A stretch of DNA of 64,000 bases from positions 1 to 64,000 of the forward strand of contig NZ_JADOEQ010000009.1 of the NCBI RefSeq assembly GCF_016745255.1, in the 5' to 3' direction. The stretch is from Enterococcus sp. BWR-S5. GTDB taxonomy: Bacteria; Bacillota; Bacilli; Lactobacillales; Enterococcaceae. Under the pieces are notes generated by a model. The model was not told where the DNA came from. It did not search any database and saw only the letters and a list, made by a program, of their open reading frames with translations. How positions within the stretch are numbered: the stretch's first letter is position 1; each line of letters opens with the position of its first letter. Below are positions 35,319 to 43,165 of the stretch, in pieces. The translations under genes were made by a program, and so were the position numbers.

Positions 35319-36630
35319 GAATCAGCAAACAACAAAATACCCCGGTGTATTCAAAGACTTAAAAAGTGGACAATACTTTTACCAAACAGAGCTTGGCGTA
35401 GACCGTATAACAGGTAAGCGCATAAGGAAAAAAGGACGTACAGATGGTAACGGTAAAATCTTTAAAACAGCTTCTGAGGCTAATAAAGAACTGGTACGTG
35501 TGAAGAGAGAATATCACAAGGTCAATAGCTACGCTAATTATAAAATGACCTATGCTGAGTTTATGGATAAGCTCTACATCCCTTTCTATAAGACTGATGT
35601 AGAGGAAAGTACCTATGCTGTACGAGAAAAAACACTTCATACTATCCGTGATCGTTTCGGGTCGAAGCCACTCAGACAAATTACTGTAGAAGATGTTCAA
35701 AACTACCGCACATATCTATTAACATCCAAGGATGATGGCGGGACAGGTTACTCACAATCTTATGCTAGCTTAGTATTTGGAATGTTCCGCAAGAGCTTAG
35801 ACAAAGCGGTAGAGATGCAGTATCTAGAATACAATATTTCAAAGCGTGTAAAAGCCATACCAAAAGGAAAAGCTGTCGTCCCATTTTGGACAAAGACTGA
35901 ATTTGAATCAGTCATTGCTCAAATATATATAAGTGACTTCTATGAGCATTTAAACTTTGTTATGTTATGGGTGTACTACATGACCGGAGTACGAGTAAAC
36001 GAAGGGATGGCACTCTGGTGGGATGACATTGATTTCGAAAAGAAACGTATGCGTATACATCACATGCTAGTTCTGAAATCTAAGAGTAACTGGAAACGAA
36101 ATTCTTATACTAAAACCGAGGACGGAAAAAGGATGATTGCCTTAGACGATGATACTGTTTCTATCCTTTCCGAATGGAAGAAACGACAGGCTACCATAGG
36201 ACTTGGCGGTGAATCTGATTTCATTTTCAGTTATGACGGAAATCCGATGATTAAGTCTACTCTTGCCCGGATTATCAAACGGTACGCTGAAACTGCAAAC
36301 GTACAAAGAATACAAGGGAAAGGCTTACGCCATAGCCATGCTTCTTATCTAATCAACGAGTTTAACGTCTCTGTATTAGTCCTCTCACAGCGTATGGGGC
36401 ACAGCTCCCCTGAAATAACATTAAAACACTACGCTCATATGTGGAGCGGCGCAGATAAGAGCATAGCAGAAGAGATGTCGGGAAATGTCACTATTAAGAC
36501 CGCAGAAAAAACTAACGTCCAATTTACCGGAAATCAGTCCGTTACACAGGCAGTAAAGTACTGTTCCCCACCAAATACCCCACCAAGCGATGGAAAAAGT
36601 CACTTAAGGCTAGTCGTATCAACGGGTTAG
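35302..36630 (+). CDS. int: Tyrosine site-specific integrase
   Basis: The 442-residue protein (or 440 from ATG 35308) has an AP2-like arm-binding N-terminus (YPGVFKDLKSGQYFYQTELG), a SAM-like core-binding domain (residues about 70-190) and a catalytic domain. Catalytic residues seen are Arg in GVRVNEGMALWW, Arg-His in GLRHSHASYL, His in MGHSS and Tyr in LKHYAHMW. The usual His of the HxxR box is Lys (KGLR). The C-terminus contains PPNTPPS, encoded by the 22-base arm-like repeat. It lies 19 bases from attR and should integrate the island into guaA. Confidence 0.92.
   Translation: MKMTSKNQQTTKYPGVFKDLKSGQYFYQTELGVDRITGKRIRKKGRTDGNGKIFKTASEANKELVRVKREYHKVNSYANYKMTYAEFMDKLYIPFYKTDVEESTYAVREKTLHTIRDRFGSKPLRQITVEDVQNYRTYLLTSKDDGGTGYSQSYASLVFGMFRKSLDKAVEMQYLEYNISKRVKAIPKGKAVVPFWTKTEFESVIAQIYISDFYEHLNFVMLWVYYMTGVRVNEGMALWWDDIDFEKKRMRIHHMLVLKSKSNWKRNSYTKTEDGKRMIALDDDTVSILSEWKKRQATIGLGGESDFIFSYDGNPMIKSTLARIIKRYAETANVQRIQGKGLRHSHASYLINEFNVSVLVLSQRMGHSSPEITLKHYAHMWSGADKSIAEEMSGNVTIKTAEKTNVQFTGNQSVTQAVKYCSPPNTPPSDGKSHLRLVVSTG
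36566..36587 (+). repeat. Subterminal direct repeat, right copy, inside integrase gene
   Basis: Identical over 22 bases to 27746-27767 and again composed of two CCCCACCAA units 12 bases apart. Here it is also coding, specifying PPNTPPS at the integrase C-terminus. Confidence 0.7.
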
Positions 36631-36648
36631 CTACCCCCGGCTTTGATA

Positions 36649-36659
36649 GAGTGGGAATA
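36649..36659 (+). other. Right attachment site (attR)
   Basis: Exact second copy of GAGTGGGAATA from the end of guaA, 19 bases after the integrase stop. Confidence 0.75.
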
Positions 36660-37031
36660 AAGAGCCAACATAATAAGGATGGGGAATGCCGATAAATCAA
36701 CGTTTTTCAACTTATGAAATGCTTGATTTTCATTAAAAATGATATGGTTCCCTACCAAAAATCCCTTGTCAAATATTAATCTGACAAGGGATTTTTTCTG
36801 TATCACTACTTTTCTTAAAACCTGTTTTGATTGCTTGTCTTTTTGAATTAGGTTCAAAATCTTTCAGTATTAATAGTTAAAACATAACCAATACTTGATA
36901 GTTTTCTTGAGATTCAATTAATTTGAATTCTATGACTTCATTTTTAATAAGAGATCATGCGAGCCGACACACAAAACATTTCTTCTTTTGTTATGTAGAA
37001 TCAAACTTCCTCAGAAAGAAAAGGGTCAAAA
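36660..37031. other. Region right of attR with displaced guaA terminator
   Basis: No gene is convincing. The intrinsic terminator at 36757-36797 was probably that of guaA before the island inserted. The rest is AT-rich and featureless to my eye. Confidence 0.5.
36757..36797. terminator. Intrinsic terminator, probably original guaA terminator
   Basis: AAAAATCCCTTGTCA (left) and TGACAAGGGATTTTTT (right) are complementary around an AT-rich loop. Confidence 0.8.
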
Positions 37032-37796
37032 CTATTTACTGCATTTCATCAACATAAACCTTGGATATTCCCATTTTTCTGGATATCTTTGTTCAACATC
37101 TGAACTGGGCATTGGTTCAATTAAATCCGTAACTTTCAAATTATTTTTACTCAAATACTCAAAATACATTTCCAATGGTCTATGAACATGACTAGTAATA
37201 TAATTAGAGTTATTTAGTGATATGCTAAAAGGCGCCTCTATAAAAATTTCATCTTTGTAATTGAACCAATCCATTTTATCGTACTTCCAATATTTAGACC
37301 AAAATATTGGATGAGTTATTGAAAAAATAAATTTTCCATTATCATTTAATAACTTTGATATAGCGTACAAAACATTGTCCAAGTTTGAAACATCCATCAA
37401 TGTCATATTTGCGATTACTAAATCATACTTTTTTAAAACGAGAGGGGACTCAACGTACTTCTCAATTGAAATATTCTTAAAACTCAGATTTGTTACTCCT
37501 TTGTATTCATTTTGTGCAATTTCAATACTTTCACTACTTATATCAATTCCCGTAACATCAATTTTTTTTTGTTCTGAGATTTTGTAAGACAGATTCCCCG
37601 TTCCGCAACCAGCATCTAAAACAGAATAACTAGTCTCATGGTTCAGTTCAGTTTTTACTAATCCTAAAATAGATGGAGTTATCACATAATGATAGCTTAA
37701 ATCTTTTTTATCCATTAATTGTTTATGCCTGAAACTCGCTATATTATTCCACTCACTTGCCAATATGCTATTACTCTTCTTATCAGTTTTTTTCAA
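37032..37796 (-). CDS. Class I SAM-dependent methyltransferase
   Basis: A 254-residue protein with SAM-binding motif I VLDAGCGTGNLSYKISE, motif II VTGIDISSESIEIAQ and YDLVIANMTLMDV, a UbiE/Methyltransf_11-type domain. NGKFIFSITHPIFW follows in the usual place. The substrate cannot be told from sequence; small-molecule methylation is typical. It starts with TTG behind GGAAG and overlaps the upstream gene by 14 bases. The surrounding DNA is AT-rich and several neighbours are frameshifted, which suggests an old accessory region. Confidence 0.8.
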   Translation of the reverse strand: MKKTDKKSNSILASEWNNIASFRHKQLMDKKDLSYHYVITPSILGLVKTELNHETSYSVLDAGCGTGNLSYKISEQKKIDVTGIDISSESIEIAQNEYKGVTNLSFKNISIEKYVESPLVLKKYDLVIANMTLMDVSNLDNVLYAISKLLNDNGKFIFSITHPIFWSKYWKYDKMDWFNYKDEIFIEAPFSISLNNSNYITSHVHRPLEMYFEYLSKNNLKVTDLIEPMPSSDVEQRYPEKWEYPRFMLMKCSK

Positions 37797-38187
37797 TTGT
37801 CTTCTTCCTGTTCTTTTCCATTTTCTTTACTAACTTAATCAAATCACTAGCTAAATAGTAGATAGGAATATCTGACTGGCTATATTTATTTATCCTATGA
37901 ATTTCCATCTCATCTTTTTGGCCAATTGCCACTTTTGAACGAAAAGAGCCATAATCTACAATAGTAAAACGTGTTTCTGGGATAAAATCCAAGTATCCAT
38001 ACTCGATTATTGTTGCTCCCAATTCTTCTAATTCTTTCGACAAATCATTTTGGGACGATAAAATTACTGTTAATTCATTATTTTCAGCTTTTTCTTTTAA
38101 TATAATTTTTATTTGTCTCTCATTTGCCCAACTCATGTCCCTTGAAAAAACAACTGATTTCCCATTATCTTTTAACCAACTATACAT
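37783..38187 (-). CDS. C-terminal part of a frameshifted membrane-anchored protein
   Basis: A 134-residue frame with SWLKDNGKSVVFSRDMSWAN near the start and a later ETRFTIVDYGSFRSKVAIGQ segment, the pattern of phospholipase D-like or related nucleotide-binding folds, without a clear HKD motif. Upstream in the same frame GKINDF precedes the first Met, and the gene before it (38172-38432) encodes two membrane helices and ends in a different frame 16 bases inside. I think the two were one protein of about 215 residues. If so, neither half is likely to be functional alone. Confidence 0.55.
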   Translation of the reverse strand: MYSWLKDNGKSVVFSRDMSWANERQIKIILKEKAENNELTVILSSQNDLSKELEELGATIIEYGYLDFIPETRFTIVDYGSFRSKVAIGQKDEMEIHRINKYSQSDIPIYYLASDLIKLVKKMEKNRKKTIEKN

Positions 38188-38432
38188 GAAATCATTGATT
38201 TTTCCTTAGTTGGATATGCGTTTAAATTAATAGATTTCCCAATTTCATAAATCTTAAAAAAAACAACTACTATACTAATCAATACAATCAGTAAAAATAG
38301 AACATTTAATATATTTAATCCTGTTCTAAATAATCCTATTCCCCCTAATATCAGTCCGATTAACTCTAAAACTGTAGACCATGACTGTTTTAAAACCTCA
38401 AGTATCCACTTTTTCCCCTTCAACACTTCCAC
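38172..38432 (-). CDS. Two-helix membrane protein, N-terminal part of the frameshifted gene
   Basis: An 86-residue frame with two hydrophobic segments (TVLELIGLILGGIGLF and VLFLLIVLISIVVVFF) and a basic start. The frame ends shortly after INLNAYPTK, where a run of A (AAGGAAAAA) would allow a one-base slip into the frame that continues to the next gene. The start is one of several GTG/TTG codons behind AAGGAA. No family is recognised; a membrane-anchored effector is one possibility. Confidence 0.5.
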   Translation of the reverse strand: MEVLKGKKWILEVLKQSWSTVLELIGLILGGIGLFRTGLNILNVLFLLIVLISIVVVFFKIYEIGKSINLNAYPTKEKSMISCIVG

Positions 38433-38665
38433 TTCCTTCTGACAACCTTAATACTTAATGAAATACAAGTAACATCAGATACTTTCATAATTATTCATAA
38501 GCACAATTTTTACTCGTCTAATGTAATTGTAGGCTTTCCAATATCTATGCAAAAATTAAATCACATAAAGAATTATATCATATTTCAAACTTAGTTCATT
38601 CTTGAATAAAATTTTATCCTCTAAACAATCGGACTAATCAATTATATATAATTATGCATTAATAA

Positions 38666-38947
38666 CTATCTAGCTTTGATATTCTCAAAATACACAACAT
38701 CCCCTACAAAATCGCCCCAACATTTTCTTGCTTCTGATGATCCAAGCTTCTCCAGCCAGTTCCCATTCAATTTCATTTTTTCTCTCAATTTATGAAATGA
38801 CTTTAAGTTGCTAAAAAATGTATTGTGATGGCTAGTCCTTAAATTATCTTTCTCATTTTTCTCTTCACGAGAAAAATGACCCCAGTTAATTCTCATAACC
38901 ACATAAACTAAAGCAGAATCTATGACTTCTTTCCATAATTCATGCAA
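38666..38947 (-). CDS. Hypothetical small protein
   Basis: A 93-residue basic protein (ELWKEVIDSALVYVVMRINW, then LREKMKLNGNWLEKLGSSEA) starting with TTG behind AAAGGAGGG. No family is recognised. It follows the broken gene 38960-39251 by 12 bases and was probably co-transcribed with it. Confidence 0.5.
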   Translation of the reverse strand: MHELWKEVIDSALVYVVMRINWGHFSREEKNEKDNLRTSHHNTFFSNLKSFHKLREKMKLNGNWLEKLGSSEARKCWGDFVGDVVYFENIKAR

Positions 38948-38959
38948 ATAGCCCTCCTT

Positions 38960-39251
38960 TCACATAATCTCGACTAATAGCCTCATATCACAGTTTTTCT
39001 CAGCTGTTGAACTCTCGTAAAGTTCATAAATAATAGAATTTTCACCTTCATGATTCGCAATTATTTGAACAACTGTATCGGGCAGATTTACATACTCTTC
39101 CAAACCGCCATACTTTTCTACTAATAATCTCGGAGAACCATATTCTTCTACAGAGAAGGATTCGTCATAATATGCAATAAAGCATTCTTCATAGGAACAG
39201 CCAAACTCGTCTACAAATCCATTACCTATTTGATACTAATTTACTATTCAT
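38960..39251 (-). pseudogene. Frameshifted hypothetical gene
   Basis: Starting at ATG 39251 the frame reads MNSKLVSNR then stops. One base over, it continues NGFVDEFGCSYEECFIAYYD, a further acidic stretch and INLPDTVV-like sequence to a TGA at 38960. The span of 292 bases is not divisible by three. The upstream sequence also stays open and in frame from the end of the gene at 39312, so the original N-terminus may have been longer. Acidic character suggests an immunity-type protein, but no family is recognised. Confidence 0.5.
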
Positions 39252-39311
39252 AGAAATCCCAGTTAAATAATTATTCTCTATTTCCAAATTGATAACACGG
39301 CTATCACCAAA

Positions 39312-40163
39312 TCAAAAAATTTTTTCAACATCCCAATTTTTCTTAATAGTTTTAAAAAGTGAGTTACTATTTTCAGTCATCCATTCATTTGGAATCATAT
39401 ATGCTGAAAATCTAGAATCGGTATCATCCTTAACGATTATAGGAATATTTTTTTTCATATGTGGATTTACTTTATATATTTCGTCATAATCTTCATAAGT
39501 AAAGTTTATAGGACTTGCACCTTCTTTAGGCATAGCAATTAAATAATACCTGTCTCTATTCTCACTAATCTTTTCTTCAATGGTGTAATGCCAATGATGA
39601 TGATGAAATCGAACAAAATTTCCTTCTTCGTCATAAACTGGTTTATCTTCATCCACCATCCAACTTTTATAACCAATATAGATAGTCTTAATAATCTTAT
39701 CTGAATCAGTATTTATACTCTTATTAAAATATGCTTCATCGCAGTAAACTGTTAAGACATTGGTTAATATTTTTAAAAACCATTTTATTCCGGAAAGGAT
39801 AAGTATGATACCTGCTGCTGTAATAAGTGCTGAGAAATAGGATTTATAGGCAACCTTAAACAGAATATTGCTAATAGAGATCACTAATGTCGTATTCCCA
39901 AAAACCGATAAAAGTTTCTTATACAAAGAAACTCTTTCAAGCGAAACTTTTTTTGTACAATATAAGTAAGAATCTATTATTTCATTTTTAGCATCTCCAA
40001 ATAGAAATATAGACGCTGAAAAAACGACAGTAATTGAAGAAACGGTTAAATTATATAACGTCCCTAAGCTTGATATAATCAGAGAACAAAGAATTAATCC
40101 AATGTATACCCAAAATAAAAATTTATAAATTAGATTCCTATTTTTTTCTGAGACAATATACAT
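39312..40163 (-). CDS. Hypothetical membrane protein
   Basis: A 283-residue protein with four hydrophobic segments in the first 140 residues (FLFWVYIGLILCSLIISSLG and TLYNLTVSSITVVFSASIFL first; LITAAGIILILSGIKWFL last). A soluble C-terminal half follows, containing a natural histidine cluster FHHHHWHY and YYLIAMPKEGASPINF. The ATG at 40163 is preceded by AAAAGGAG; the frame opens at 40190. No family is recognised. It is the last gene of the AT-rich accessory stretch before typical chromosomal composition resumes. Confidence 0.6.
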   Translation of the reverse strand: MYIVSEKNRNLIYKFLFWVYIGLILCSLIISSLGTLYNLTVSSITVVFSASIFLFGDAKNEIIDSYLYCTKKVSLERVSLYKKLLSVFGNTTLVISISNILFKVAYKSYFSALITAAGIILILSGIKWFLKILTNVLTVYCDEAYFNKSINTDSDKIIKTIYIGYKSWMVDEDKPVYDEEGNFVRFHHHHWHYTIEEKISENRDRYYLIAMPKEGASPINFTYEDYDEIYKVNPHMKKNIPIIVKDDTDSRFSAYMIPNEWMTENSNSLFKTIKKNWDVEKIF

Positions 40164-40349
40164 ATAAACACTCCTTTTAAAAAAATACACCCTTAGAGGA
40201 TGATTTATTTTACCATATTTTCAGTAAAATTCTAGCAGTTAAAAAGTAATTTACATACCTTATGACAAAATTATTTTTATATTAAGGACGAAAATAAGAA
40301 CCAGATAGGTTACACTAAATAGACAGACTAAAAAGGAGAACCAAAATCT

Positions 40350-41564
40350 ATGGAGACGATTCTTTTTGCACCAGAAACGATAAATTTAGCAGAAACGACA
40401 CGAATGATTGAGACGGCAAAGGCTGTACGGGCACGAGGCGCTCGCTGCCTATTTATTGCCTATTCAAAAAAGTTTGCCGGCTTGATTGAGGAAGCAGACT
40501 TTGAGCTGACAATGCTTGCACCTGAAACTACCGAAGAAATGGCAGCTGCCATGCTGCGGTTCGATCAGTTCAAAACACTGAAAAACCCTTATTCAAAAAA
40601 GCTGATGGAGGAACGCGTCCACAATGAAATCACGTTTATTCAAGCGAACAACGTGGTAAAAGTGGTTACCGGAACCTCTATGAGTATTTTTCTTTCAGCA
40701 AGAATCTGTCAGATGCCTTTGTTTTACATCAAGCCTTTTGCTTACTCCAGACCGCAAATCGAACAGGGTGATTTGTTTGCAGGATTTCCCTTCAGTAAAA
40801 GCTTACGGAGACTGGCCTTGAACTTCCGTTATGTTCCAGCGATATTTACACATGTAGAAAAAAAGTATGGCGTGAAAATTTTCGAGAAATCACTGGATCT
40901 GTTTGATGGTGATTATAATTTGATTACTTCATTTCCAGAGCTTACCGGAATTGATTCTTTGCCGAATGATTATCAATATATCGGCTTTATGTATGCGAAC
41001 CTTTCCGGAGAGCTTCCCAAAAAGGTTCATGAGCTGCGAAAGCAAGCAAAAACGCTGGTTTACTTTTCGATGGGCAGTTCCTCCAACAGAAAGCTGATTG
41101 AAAAATTTTTAACCATTTTTTCACAGCTTCCGTATACGTTCGTTTGCCCTGTTGCTCATTATCTACCGGAATTCAGGAATGAACACTATGCAGAAAATGT
41201 TTATATTTCTGACTGGCTGCCTACTGAACAGATGAATGCGCTGGTTGATTTTTCTATCATTCACGGTGGTGAAGGAACCGTCCAAACTGCGTGTGCTTCC
41301 GGTAAACCATTTATCGGCTTAGGCCTGCAATTGGAGCAGCGCTATAACCTGCAGCTTTGCGAAAATTATGGCAATGCGATTCAGTTGAAAAAACAAGAGG
41401 TTTCTTTGAACACCTTATCACGACATATTGACTCCCTACTCAATGATCCTCAGTTTTTAGAGAAGGCCATCGACTTAAAGAAACTGATTGAAACAAAAGA
41501 GGCCGGAGCTGAAAAAGCAGCGAGAATTATTTGTGAAACAAAGACTGTTCTTGCCAGGCCGTGA
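40350..41564 (+). CDS. UGT/MGT-like glycosyltransferase
   Basis: The 404-residue protein has the GT-B architecture of UDP-glycosyltransferases. The N-terminal domain starts TILFAPETINLAETTRMIET. The C-terminal donor-binding region is VYFSMGSSSNRKLIEKFL, then VYISDWLPTEQMNALVDFSI and IHGGEGTVQTACASGKPFIG, which correspond to the GT1 signature (HGG...E..G.P.). It should transfer a sugar from a nucleotide donor to a small or lipid acceptor. No partner gene is adjacent; inactivation of an antibiotic or lipid glycosylation are both possible. Confidence 0.82.
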   Translation: METILFAPETINLAETTRMIETAKAVRARGARCLFIAYSKKFAGLIEEADFELTMLAPETTEEMAAAMLRFDQFKTLKNPYSKKLMEERVHNEITFIQANNVVKVVTGTSMSIFLSARICQMPLFYIKPFAYSRPQIEQGDLFAGFPFSKSLRRLALNFRYVPAIFTHVEKKYGVKIFEKSLDLFDGDYNLITSFPELTGIDSLPNDYQYIGFMYANLSGELPKKVHELRKQAKTLVYFSMGSSSNRKLIEKFLTIFSQLPYTFVCPVAHYLPEFRNEHYAENVYISDWLPTEQMNALVDFSIIHGGEGTVQTACASGKPFIGLGLQLEQRYNLQLCENYGNAIQLKKQEVSLNTLSRHIDSLLNDPQFLEKAIDLKKLIETKEAGAEKAARIICETKTVLARP

Positions 41565-41650
41565 GATTGACACAGCCAAGACAAAAAAGGCACAGCGCTA
41601 CTATCAGACTACATTCATATCTTCAGAAAGATAGCAGCTTATCATCATCC

Positions 41651-42118
41651 CTACTTTATTTTCGGTAAGTTGTTCTGTTCACGATTATTTTCTAAAATAT
41701 CGCTGGCCTTTTCCAAGAAGTCAATAATTGCACCCTGTTCAGATGAATCATAGGATTGGAACAGTCCGAGCATACTAAGATTTAAATCATTGTACAGCTC
41801 TTGAACATCCTGTTTGTCATCATATTGCGGAACAATGAGAACCTTTCTTCTGTCGTTAGGGTCTCGTTCTCGCCGAATATAGTGTTCCTTTTCCAATCGG
41901 TCCAGCAAAGCCGTCACAGAGCCGGTAGATATCCCTGTTCTTTTGGCTATTTCTCCTGCTGTAATGGGACCTGTTTCTTCCAAGATTTGAATCGTAATAA
42001 AGTCATAGTTTGAGATATGTAATTGATTGGCGATTTGCTGCTGATTCAATATATTCTTAACACCGAATTTTCGCAGCTCTTTAGTAAATGTCTCCAGCAG
42101 TTGTTTATCATTTGACAT
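41651..42118 (-). CDS. MarR-family regulator
   Basis: A 155-residue winged-helix protein: LHISNYDFITIQILEETGPI, then IAKRTGISTGSVTALLDRLE as the recognition helix and HYIRRERDPNDRRKVLIVPQ as the wing, a textbook MarR layout. It is divergent from the flavodoxin-like gene, and a TATCTC/AGAGATA palindrome lies in the shared 114-base gap. Control of the divergent flavodoxin gene is the obvious inference; the inducing ligand is unknown. Confidence 0.88.
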   Translation of the reverse strand: MSNDKQLLETFTKELRKFGVKNILNQQQIANQLHISNYDFITIQILEETGPITAGEIAKRTGISTGSVTALLDRLEKEHYIRRERDPNDRRKVLIVPQYDDKQDVQELYNDLNLSMLGLFQSYDSSEQGAIIDFLEKASDILENNREQNNLPKIK

Positions 42119-42145
42119 GAGGTTCTCCTTTGATTACACTTATTT

Positions 42146-42164
42146 TATCTCGTTTATAGAGATA
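42146..42164. promoter_or_regulatory. MarR-type operator
   Basis: TATCTCGTTTATAGAGATA is an inverted repeat with six-base-plus arms; a further AGAGATA half-site lies at 42174. It sits between the divergent MarR and flavodoxin genes. Confidence 0.6.
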
Positions 42165-42232
42165 CTTTTTTTTAGAGATATTTATCGTGTATATTGTAGC
42201 AAATTCCAACTACATTTTCAAAGGAGAGCAAT

Positions 42233-42667
42233 ATGAAAACAATCGTACTTTATGCAACCAATAATGGCGCAAGTCAGTTATGTGCAACTATCATTCAAGA
42301 AGAAATAGAAAACTGCGATATTTTTAATATCGAAGAAGTAATCCCAGCATTAGAGGAATACGATCAGATTGTGATTGGCGCAGGAGTTAAAAATAATACA
42401 ATTTACAAGCCCATGCGGGATTTTTTGAAACAGCAGCATGATTTTCTTTTAGGAAAAAAATGTGCCTACTTTATTTGTAATGAAAAAGTGAAAAAAATTG
42501 AGGAGATTACCACCAAAGTGTTCAAACAAGATTTAAGAGAGCACGCGATTTTTGTTGAGGCTTTTGGCGGCTATAAGGAATCATGGGTTCCCAAAAAAGC
42601 CGGCGATGAGCTGAGGGGCATTCATGTAGAACAAATCAAAGCAGCCGCAAAATTATTGGCCGGGTAA
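42233..42667 (+). CDS. Flavodoxin-domain protein
   Basis: A 144-residue protein of the flavodoxin_5 type related to HemG-like protoporphyrinogen oxidases. ILYATNNGASQLCATIIQEE resembles the FMN phosphate loop (T-x-x-G), and YDQIVIGAGVKNNTIYKPMR and CAYFICNEKV fit the later flavin loops. The start follows AAAGGAGAG. Divergence from a MarR regulator suggests a redox-stress or quinone response; flavin binding is inferred from the fold. Confidence 0.78.
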   Translation: MKTIVLYATNNGASQLCATIIQEEIENCDIFNIEEVIPALEEYDQIVIGAGVKNNTIYKPMRDFLKQQHDFLLGKKCAYFICNEKVKKIEEITTKVFKQDLREHAIFVEAFGGYKESWVPKKAGDELRGIHVEQIKAAAKLLAG

Positions 42668-42785
42668 TCATCTTATCGAAGCTGCCAAGCTCTCGAGAAA
42701 CAATACTGAGGCAAATTCGAGGAGCCGTTCATTCCTTATGACAGGATTAGAAAGCGCCCACTATCGACAACTTTGAGTAAAAGAG

Positions 42786-42826
42786 AAAGAATCAGCTTGG
42801 TTTTCCAAGTATTGATTCTTTTTTTT
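42786..42826 (+). terminator. Intrinsic terminator
   Basis: AAAGAATCA pairs with TGATTCTTT, an inner CTTGG/CCAAG stem stacks inside, and a run of T follows. It probably ends the flavodoxin transcript. Confidence 0.8.
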
Positions 42827-43102
42827 ATGCGTACTATTTCCCTCATTAATTCCTACCACCATTTACACCTTACTTTATGAAAAATCTTCACATCCTAAAA
42901 GCTGCCCTATTAAAAATAGCCACGTCGCTATCTCTTAATTCTACCTATTCTTTTATCAACAATATCTATCTGATGAACAAGCTCAAAAATCGAGGATATT
43001 TTCAAAAAAGTTGATTGTAATCTTCGCTAAAAGTAATTATGGAAGCAAATAAATCTGCTATAGTGAACAATAACGATAACCCACAAAGATAAAGAAAACA
43101 CC

Positions 43103-43133
43103 TTGACTCTTCCTTTGGGGAAGCGTTTATACT
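43103..43133 (+). promoter_or_regulatory. MerR-type promoter with 19-bp spacer
   Basis: TTGACT and TATACT are separated by 19 bases, and the spacer contains the palindrome CTTCC-TTTG-GGAAG. The overlong spacer is the hallmark of promoters that MerR proteins realign. The gene it drives is itself a MerR regulator. Confidence 0.8.
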
Positions 43134-43165
43134 TTTTATGTACCGCAAATGAAGGGAGCAATGAA

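Larger units (their letters stand above)
27656..36659. mobile_element. 9 kb genomic island integrated at guaA
   Basis: The element runs from attL to attR and encodes a SIR2 protein, three lipoproteins, divergent XRE regulators, a sigma-like HTH protein, a further XRE regulator, DUF3173 and a tyrosine integrase adjacent to attR. The base composition is visibly more AT-rich than coaA/guaA. I see no relaxase or conjugation gene, so it is not self-transmissible on this evidence. Subterminal 22-base direct repeats at both ends are consistent with integrase arm sites. Confidence 0.8.
42668..43165. other. Intergenic region with terminator and MerR-type promoter
   Basis: No gene is seen. The terminator at 42786-42826 and the promoter at 43103-43133 are listed separately; the remaining 250 bases are AT-rich. 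Confidence 0.5.

Noticed and set aside
36627-36857. Minus-strand frame of 76 residues across attR
   Set aside because: It spans the attachment site and a terminator and has no ribosome site; treated as a chance frame.
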